Shown: positions 8,701 through 12,447 of the stretch, one piece after another | How the letters are laid out: each line of letters begins with the position of its first letter | Numbering within the stretch: position 1 is the first letter of the stretch | Source: Bacteroidota bacterium | GTDB taxonomy: Bacteria > Bacteroidota > Bacteroidia > B-17B0 > Aurantibacillaceae | Assembly (NCBI GenBank): GCA_023433205.1 | Contig: JAEZDS010000072.1 | Coordinates: 1 to 12,447, forward strand | Length of the DNA: 12,447 nucleotides | Reading direction: 5' to 3' | Notes under the pieces: model-generated | Told to the model about the DNA's origin: nothing | The model's database searches: none | Seen by the model: the letters and a program-made list of their open reading frames with translations, nothing else | Position numbers and translations under genes: made by a program

Positions 8701-9166
8701 GAATGGTATTCTGCTTGTTGAATTCGCTGAGTTCGCGCGGGAACGCGGCATGGGCTTGTACGAGGCCACTGTGGAGGCAGGCCGAACAAGGATCACACCT
8801 GTTATTTTAACCGCCACCGCCGGTGTGCTTGGATTGATACCTCTTGCGATTGGTTTTAACATCAACTTTGAAACACTTTTCACTGAGTTAAATCCTCATA
8901 TCTGGCTGGGAGGCGACAACGCCGCGTTTTTTGGTCCCCTGAGCTGGACGATGATCTTCGGGTTGATCTTCGGTACCGCCCTTACCCTGATCCTCATCCC
9001 GGCAATGTATCTGATGACAGAGCGCCTGCGCCGAAAATCAGTGATTATCCTCAATCATTTTGAATTGCCGCTGGTGTTTAAGTATGTTCCGTTTTTTATT
9101 CTTTCTCTGCAGGTGATCCTGTATCTGAAAAAAACAAAACTCAACTACGGCGATCTTAACGCCTGA
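5702..9166 (+). CDS. RND efflux permease (AcrB-like) with extra membrane helices
   Basis: An inner-membrane proton-driven exporter of the HAE-type RND family, 1154 aa against roughly 1030-1050 for AcrB homologues. The usual duplicated plan is visible: TM1 at about 18-36, periplasmic porter/docking region, TM2-TM6 at about 340-492, TM7 at about 582-602, a second periplasmic region, and TM8-TM12 at about 931-1104. The TM4 proton-relay pair D406-D407 (GIVVDDAIVVIEN) is present. At the TM10 position of AcrB Lys940 the residue is Arg (R1000, in VVRNGILLVEF). Extra length comes mainly from two hydrophobic segments at about 515-531 and 537-555 between TM6 and TM7, and one at about 1121-1142 after TM12. 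It is the last gene of the operon, followed by a terminator. The Asp pair and multidrug-like neighbours favour drug, bile or lipid-like substrates over metals, but the substrate is unknown. Confidence 0.93.
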   Translation: MQEKIKEFRPSSWAIDNKITIYIVTILIAIIGIRTYNSLPKEQFPDITVPTIFISTVNGGNSPTNIENTITKPIEKRLKSVSGMKKFSSTSLQDVSIIVVEFHTDVAVEVAKQKVRDAVDEARTDMPQTLTREPVLKEIAFSEFPIMYINVAGNFDLKTLKKYAEDLQDRVEGLREINEAKIVGGLEREIQVNIDAYKMQAAQLTLGDIKRAISAENMTMSGGNIQLDGMKPTLSIKSEFKDPKEIENIIVNSQAGAKLFIRDFADVVDGFEEQESYSSSNGRNVITLNVIKRSGENLIEAADKIKEVIADMEKNHFPAGLEITISGDQSNDTKTTLHDLINTIIIGFILVTLVLMFFMGVTNALFVAASVPLSMFIAFLVMPAIDFSFNMMVLFSFILALGIVVDDAIVVIENTHRLFANGKRDIKSAAKMAVGEVFMPVLSGTITTLAPFIPLAFWTGIIGKFMYFLPVTLIISLLASLFVAYIINPVFAVDFMKTHEEERRNYGRINRKGKMQLILYGLIALIAYVSGHAGVGNFVIFLALFLLLHRLWLFRVIELWQTRVWPGFVRRYVVFLEWCLRRAWITLAFLVGSFVLALLIFAIRQPPVVFFPQGDPNNIFVYVKLPEGTDPAVTNKLMRKVEERVYTVTGVDNPVVESMITNVTIGVTDPSDMDQNSYPNRGKIAIAFVPFEKRDGISTTDYLQKLQALEWNIPGADITVNKEQAGPPTPKPISIEIIGEDFDKLVKNADNLRLYLSRAQVPGVSGLKSDFVSNKPEIVFDINRERALREGISTAQLAMEIRGAVYGEEATKFRDVDDEYPVQLRYQHDQRMDIETLRNLKITYRDMNMGGMIRNVPLSSLCDVRYDYTYAGIRRKNNKRVITLSSDVKEGFNPNEVVAEVQDSLKGFQPSGDVTVKFAGDLEEQEETMSFLSNAMLIAVGLMLMVLVGLFNSLGKPIIILAEIVFSVIGVILGVAIFKMEMSIVMTGVGVIALGGIVVRNGILLVEFAEFARERGMGLYEATVEAGRTRITPVILTATAGVLGLIPLAIGFNINFETLFTELNPHIWLGGDNAAFFGPLSWTMIFGLIFGTALTLILIPAMYLMTERLRRKSVIILNHFELPLVFKYVPFFILSLQVILYLKKTKLNYGDLNA

Positions 9167-9176
9167 TCTGCACCTG

Positions 9177-9203
9177 AAAGGGCCTCTCCGGAGGCCTTTT
9201 TTT
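9177..9203 (+). terminator. Intrinsic terminator of the efflux operon
   Basis: GGCCTC (9181-9186) pairs with GAGGCC (9191-9196) around a four-base loop, with a G-U pair and A-T pairs extending the stem, and seven T follow at 9197-9203. It starts 10 bases after the permease stop. The T-run runs straight into the candidate promoter of the next gene, so the terminator insulates the acetyltransferase gene from the pump operon. It is the only convincing intrinsic terminator I see in the window. Confidence 0.88.
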
Positions 9204-9204
9204 A

Positions 9205-9212
9205 TACTTTTA
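9205..9212 (+). promoter_or_regulatory. Candidate -7 element for the GNAT gene
   Basis: TACTTTTA matches TAnnTTTG at 7 of 8 positions and ends four bases before the ATG at 9217. No TTG is present at the expected -33 distance, where the terminator stem lies instead. The position directly after a terminator makes a promoter here likely, but the element itself is modest. Confidence 0.42.
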
Positions 9213-9216
9213 CCTG

Positions 9217-9699
9217 ATGAAATTTCGGGACTATACGCCTGCGTTCAGGGAAGACTGTATCAGCATATTCAAATCAAATATGCCTGATTTTTTTGCGCCT
9301 GCCGAACTGCACGATTACAAAGAGTGGCTTGCCAAGCTCGCCGGTGCGCAGAACAGGGAGAGTGGCGCCAATTATTATTATGTGGTCCTGAAGAACGATC
9401 TTCCGGTGGCCTGCGGTGGTTTTTATATCAGTGCCGATGGCTGGAAGGCTCGCATGACCTGGGGAATGGTTCACAGAGATTGGCACCACATGGGAATAGG
9501 CCGTGATTTTCTGAATTTCAGGATCCGCAGGATCAGGCAGATCAATCCGCACTGCTCAGTAGCCCTTGACACTACCCAGCACAGTTTTGGTTTTTTTGAA
9601 AAGCAGGGATTTGTGGTGAATGCCATTACACCCGATTTTTATGCGCCGGGCATGCACCGTTACGAGATGGAATTAAGAGCAGATAATATTTTTTTATAG
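9217..9699 (+). CDS. GNAT-family N-acetyltransferase
   Basis: A 160-aa protein of the GCN5-related acetyltransferase fold, which moves an acetyl group from acetyl-CoA to an amine. The central strand-helix motif A is visible at about 82-105 (WGMVHRDWHHMGIGRDFL), with the CoA pyrophosphate loop at about 90-95. His90 stands where Q/R is usual in the Q/R-x-x-G-x-G/A pattern. Later QHSFGFFEKQGF (121-132) is the typical motif B region, where the alpha4 helix and the following strand meet acetyl-CoA. The acceptor could be a protein, an antibiotic or a metabolite; nothing here decides. The gene is transcribed alone after a terminator, and its TAG lies directly beside the stop codon of the convergent Atl gene, which limits any shared 3' untranslated region. 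There is no sign of truncation. Confidence 0.85.
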   Translation: MKFRDYTPAFREDCISIFKSNMPDFFAPAELHDYKEWLAKLAGAQNRESGANYYYVVLKNDLPVACGGFYISADGWKARMTWGMVHRDWHHMGIGRDFLNFRIRRIRQINPHCSVALDTTQHSFGFFEKQGFVVNAITPDFYAPGMHRYEMELRADNIFL

Positions 9700-10035
9700 C
9701 TCCAGTTCTTTCTGCGGATCCCAGAAAAGTGCCTCAAAATTCTGTACCCTGTCATCAAACACCTGCACATTTTCCTTCGCAAGAAGTTCTTCCATCTGGA
9801 AAGGAGTAGCGAAATGGTTTTTGCCGCTGAGCTGCCCGTTGCGGTTCACTACCCGGTGCGCAGGCACTTTCGGTTTTGCGCCGTGGCAACTGTTCATGGC
9901 ATAACCAACAATACGCGCCGCGCCTTTCGCGCCAAGGTATTGTGCTATTGCGCCGTAGCTGGTTACCCGGCCTCGTGGTACAAGTCGCACAACCTGGTAA
10001 ACCATCTCGTAAAAATCGGCAGGCAGCTTTTTCAT
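9694..10035 (-). CDS. Alkyltransferase-like (Atl) protein, Cys-less MGMT homologue
   Basis: A 113-aa protein matching the DNA-binding domain of O6-alkylguanine-DNA alkyltransferase (MGMT/Ogt). The helix-turn-helix region includes GRVTSYGAIAQYLG (22-35) with Tyr27, and the Arg-finger motif AARIVGYAM carries Arg41. The active-site motif, normally PCHRV, is PAHRV at 58-62, so the alkyl-accepting cysteine is replaced by Ala59. Atl proteins lack this Cys (PWHR in several, Ala in the Thermus thermophilus homologue TTHA1564). They cannot transfer the alkyl group; they bind O6-alkylguanine, flip it out and hand the lesion to nucleotide excision repair. The C-terminus adds an acidic tail ending FWDPQKELEL. 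ATG at 10035 is preferred to the TTG just upstream at 10038. The gene diverges from gltX across 39 bases and converges on the GNAT gene with a six-base overlap. Confidence 0.87.
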   Translation of the reverse strand: MKKLPADFYEMVYQVVRLVPRGRVTSYGAIAQYLGAKGAARIVGYAMNSCHGAKPKVPAHRVVNRNGQLSGKNHFATPFQMEELLAKENVQVFDDRVQNFEALFWDPQKELEL

Positions 10036-10040
10036 CAAAA

Positions 10041-10072
10041 CAAAAGTGGAACAATTCAGCTATCTTTGCAAA
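10041..10072 (-). promoter_or_regulatory. Candidate promoter of the Atl gene
   Basis: On the minus strand TTTG (10072-10069) is followed after 20 bases by CACTTTTG (10048-10041), 7 of 8 matches to TAnnTTTG with the same spacing as the tetR promoter. The -7 element ends five bases before the ATG at 10035. The -33 element abuts the TTTG end of the gltX -7 element on the other strand, together forming the palindrome TTTGCAAA at 10065-10072. Confidence 0.5.
10061..10068 (+). promoter_or_regulatory. -7 element of the gltX promoter
   Basis: TATCTTTG is an exact match to TAnnTTTG, ending six bases before the gltX ATG at 10075. No TTG is present 19-21 bases upstream, so the -33 side is weak. The placement supports ATG 10075 as the start and predicts a leaderless or almost leaderless mRNA. 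Confidence 0.58.
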
Positions 10073-10074
10073 CT

Positions 10075-11601
10075 ATGGAAAAACGTGTAAGAGTGCGCTT
10101 TGCACCCAGTCCTACAGGGGGGCTGCACATGGGCGGTGTGCGCACTGCCCTGTTCAATTATCTGTTTGCAAAAAAACATGGCGGTGATTTTATTTTAAGG
10201 ATAGAAGACACTGATCAGAACCGTTTTGTAGAAGGTGCCGAAGAATATATTATTGAAGCGCTTAAGTGGTGTGGCATTACACCCAATGAGGGTGTGGGTT
10301 TTGGTAACGGGGCACATGCGCCCTACCGACAGAGTGAAAGGAAAGCAAGCGGCATTTATAAAAAGTACGCTGATAAACTGATTGAGAGCGGGCATGCTTA
10401 TTACGCCTTTGATACGCCAGAGGAACTTGATGAGATGCGCAAAAGGCTTGAAGCAGCCAAAGTGGTGGCTCCACAGTACAACGCGGTTTCAAGGCAGAAT
10501 ATGCGAAATTCACTTACGCTTCCCGAAGACGAGGTAAAACGTTTGCTCGACAGCGGCGCAAAATATGTGGTTCGTTTAAAAGTGCCCCGCAACGAAGAGA
10601 TCCGTTTTAATGACATAATCAGAGGCTGGGTAACTGTAAATTCAACACAGGTAGATGATAAGGTATTGCTGAAAAGTGATGGCATGCCTACTTATCATCT
10701 GGCTCACATTGTTGACGACATTGAAATGAAGATCTCGCACGCTGTGAGAGGTGAAGAGTGGCTGCCCAGCGCGCCTGCGCACATATTGATTTACCGTTAT
10801 CTCGGTCTTGAATCGCAGATGCCTGAGCTGGCACATTTGCCGCTGATCCTTAATCCTGACGGAAACGGCAAAATAAGTAAACGCGAAGCAAGATTTCCGG
10901 TTTTTCCGTTGAGCTGGAAAGACCCGCGTGAGAAAGAACCTTACGTAGGTTACCGCGAAGCTGGTTATTATCCCGAAGCTTTTGTAAATATCCTGGCTTT
11001 GCTTGGATGGAACCCGGGAAACAATGAAGAGATCTTTTCTCTTGAGGAGCTGGGGAAGATCTTTGATTTTGACCGTGTAAATAAAAGCGGCGCCAAGTTT
11101 GATCCTGAAAAAGCCAAGTGGTTCAACCAACAGTATCTGAGAAAAAAATCAGATGATGAGCTGGCGCAAGCGTTCAAACCTATCCTCAAAGAAAAGGGAT
11201 ACGAACGCGATGACGCTTTTATGATAGATTTTTGCAGACTTGTAAAAGAAAAGGTGCAGTTTGTGCATGAGTTCTGGGATCACGGCAAATACATTTTTGA
11301 GGCACCCGCTTCGTACGATGAAAAAGTGCTGGGCAAGAAGTGGAAAGAGAACAGTGCAGGGGTTTTTCTGGATCTTGTGAAGAAATTTTCAGCAGTTTCA
11401 CACTGGAATAGTGAGCACATAACCAACAGTTTTCATGAAGCGGAATCTGCTTCAGGTAAAATCGACATGCAGCTGCTACGTGTATTGGTAACGGGGGCTG
11501 CAGGCGGTCCGCAGTTGTTTGATATGCTTGCACTTATGGGAAAAGAAGAGGTGACCGGCAGGATCAGTAAAGCGCTTGCCGCCCTTGAACAGAGAGCTTA
11601 A
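10075..11601 (+). CDS. gltX: Glutamyl-tRNA synthetase
   Basis: A 508-aa class I aminoacyl-tRNA synthetase that charges tRNA-Glu with glutamate in the cytoplasm. The Rossmann-fold start RVRFAPSPTGGLHMGG carries the HIGH-type signature as HMGG (18-21). FILRIEDTDQ (39-48) is the glutamate/ATP-binding region, RGEEWLPS lies at 225-232, and the KMSKS-type signature is KISKR at 266-270. The C-terminal anticodon-binding region begins around FVNILALLGWNPGNNEE. The post-signature loop is short: KREARFPVFPL, where Bacteroidota enzymes as I recall them have about three more residues (KRDGD.LGFPVFPL). ATG at 10075 is chosen because the family N-terminus starts there; an open frame upstream to 9814 merely runs antisense to atl. 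Its TAA overlaps the stop of the following convergent gene. Specificity for tRNA-Glu alone or also tRNA-Gln cannot be judged. Confidence 0.97.
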   Translation: MEKRVRVRFAPSPTGGLHMGGVRTALFNYLFAKKHGGDFILRIEDTDQNRFVEGAEEYIIEALKWCGITPNEGVGFGNGAHAPYRQSERKASGIYKKYADKLIESGHAYYAFDTPEELDEMRKRLEAAKVVAPQYNAVSRQNMRNSLTLPEDEVKRLLDSGAKYVVRLKVPRNEEIRFNDIIRGWVTVNSTQVDDKVLLKSDGMPTYHLAHIVDDIEMKISHAVRGEEWLPSAPAHILIYRYLGLESQMPELAHLPLILNPDGNGKISKREARFPVFPLSWKDPREKEPYVGYREAGYYPEAFVNILALLGWNPGNNEEIFSLEELGKIFDFDRVNKSGAKFDPEKAKWFNQQYLRKKSDDELAQAFKPILKEKGYERDDAFMIDFCRLVKEKVQFVHEFWDHGKYIFEAPASYDEKVLGKKWKENSAGVFLDLVKKFSAVSHWNSEHITNSFHEAESASGKIDMQLLRVLVTGAAGGPQLFDMLALMGKEEVTGRISKALAALEQRA

Positions 11602-12447
11602 ATCAGCCAGTATTCGCCGGCAATAACAAATGCAGCACACAAAAGCAGGATGGCAATCAGGGTGTTGGTGATTTTGATGCGTTTGATCCTGAACAAAAAG
11701 TCGCCGATAAAAAATGAGATCGGTACCGCAAATGTGAGAAGGATGATGGCACTGTTTGCTCCACCTGAAAAGAAGCCGGGGATTGAGAACAGGATAAGCC
11801 ACAATAAAATTGTTTTTGACCTTTGTTTTTTTACAGTGTTGCCCGGGCCGTTTGCCAGGTTGTAAAAAAACGAAGCTATCAGCAGCAGCAACAGCCAGCC
11901 ACTGAGTGGAATGTAAAATTCACTGAAAGATGGCAGCCTGAGGTTAGTAAAATACTGCTGAACGGCATTAAAAATGTACCACTGGTTGAAGTCGCTTAAG
12001 TAGGCCACACATTCGTAGAGAAACACAGGTACAATAAAACCCAGTAGCGCATTGGCCCATTCGCGCCAGCTAAATGCCCTGAGGATCAGCAAAATCACAA
12101 AAAATACGGGAAAGCTGATAATGGTTGAAATGGTGATAAAGGCCGAACAGCAGAGCCAGAAAGCAGCCTCAAAAAGCTGCCTGAGCACGTCGTTTTTTCT
12201 GTAAACGTCAAGCAGTTTATATACCGAGTAAAGGATAAAAACATTGCTCAGTGCCTGCGAGGTTACCTGGTGCGGATTCACAGCAACAAGACCAAGGAGC
12301 AGGTATATAAAAACAGGAAAATAGTTTTGTTTGTCAACTATTTCCTGGTTGGCCACTATCAGGGCCACCAGTAACACGCCCAATCCAACAAACAGCATAT
12401 TGAGTGCGGTTATGATGAATTTGTGCTCGATCTGGTGTGTGAGGTAA
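11598..12447 (-). CDS. Polytopic membrane protein, probable DUF6427 family (5' end outside window)
   Basis: An integral membrane protein of unknown function. The frame stays open from the stop at 11598 to the window edge. The 16 codons upstream of the ATG at 12398 read as coding (YLTHQIEHKFIITALN), so that ATG is probably internal and the gene continues off the window; 282 residues are visible. They form about eight or more hydrophobic segments separated by short polar loops, including HQVTSQALSNVFILYSVYKLLDVYRKND, an amphipathic stretch between two helices. From memory this layout, and a helix ending before RKND followed by an AAFW-type helix, resembles DUF6427, a family found mainly in Bacteroidota with no known role. 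There are no catalytic motifs. Its TAA overlaps the TAA of gltX by four bases. The family call is by recollection only and could be wrong; the membrane-protein call is firm. Confidence 0.7.
   Translation of the reverse strand, partial: YLTHQIEHKFIITALNMLFVGLGVLLVALIVANQEIVDKQNYFPVFIYLLLGLVAVNPHQVTSQALSNVFILYSVYKLLDVYRKNDVLRQLFEAAFWLCCSAFITISTIISFPVFFVILLILRAFSWREWANALLGFIVPVFLYECVAYLSDFNQWYIFNAVQQYFTNLRLPSFSEFYIPLSGWLLLLLIASFFYNLANGPGNTVKKQRSKTILLWLILFSIPGFFSGGANSAIILLTFAVPISFFIGDFLFRIKRIKITNTLIAILLLCAAFVIAGEYWLI

Noticed and set aside
5702..9166. Heavy-metal (CusA/CzcA-type) RND permease
   Set aside because: The TM4 motif GIVVDDAIVVIEN with paired Asp and the tetR-led operon fit the multidrug HAE group better; I see no Met-rich or His-rich metal motif in the adaptor.
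2538..9166. A defence system, biosynthetic cluster or other new multi-gene system in the window
   Set aside because: The linked genes form a standard regulator plus tripartite pump; the flanking genes are ordinary envelope, repair and translation genes with no nuclease, ATPase, toxin, reverse transcriptase or biosynthetic enzyme.
9814..10074. Open extension of gltX upstream of ATG 10075 that would give a 595-aa protein
   Set aside because: It runs antisense to the whole atl gene, has no GltX-like sequence, and the family N-terminus plus a -7 element mark 10075 as the start.

Overview
This window is an ordinary-looking piece of a chromosome from a member of the Bacteroidota. Four things point that way: -7 promoter elements matching TAnnTTTG placed just upstream of start codons, almost no Shine-Dalgarno sequences, a GltX of the Bacteroidota type, and a closing membrane protein that resembles the Bacteroidota-restricted DUF6427 family. 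The genus cannot be told from the sequence. I see no rRNA, tRNA, CRISPR array, insertion sequence, integrase or phage gene. Apart from two small uncertain ends, every gene is intact.

Region 1 (1-2457) is cell envelope. It holds a possible tail of an upstream gene, an O-antigen ligase/polymerase-like membrane protein (45-1628, +), and a membrane-anchored M23 metallopeptidase (1585-2457, -). The last two converge and overlap by 44 bases.

Region 2 (2458-9203) is a compact four-gene efflux operon: TetR-family regulator, TolC-like outer-membrane factor, lipoprotein membrane-fusion adaptor, and an AcrB-like RND permease of 1154 aa. A canonical Bacteroidota promoter (TTG, 20 bases, TAGTTTTG) sits in front of tetR, and a long inverted repeat covers its -33 element and spacer. 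This is the likely TetR operator, so the pump operon should be self-repressed. The operon ends at a clear intrinsic terminator. The permease carries two extra predicted membrane helices between TM6 and TM7 and another at its C-terminus, and has Arg in place of the TM10 Lys of AcrB.

Region 3 (9204-12447) is housekeeping and repair: a GNAT acetyltransferase (+), an alkyltransferase-like (Atl) DNA-lesion-binding protein with PAHR in place of PCHR (-), glutamyl-tRNA synthetase gltX (+, divergent from atl), and the 3' part of a polytopic membrane protein (-) that runs off the window.

Two architectural themes recur. All three convergent gene pairs overlap at their 3' ends (44, 6 and 4 bases), with no terminator between them. 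At five genes the -7-like element ends only 4-8 bases before the start codon, which predicts leaderless or nearly leaderless mRNAs. I found no convincing new multi-gene system; the best leads are the TetR operator/promoter arrangement, the modified RND permease and the overlapping atl/gltX promoters.
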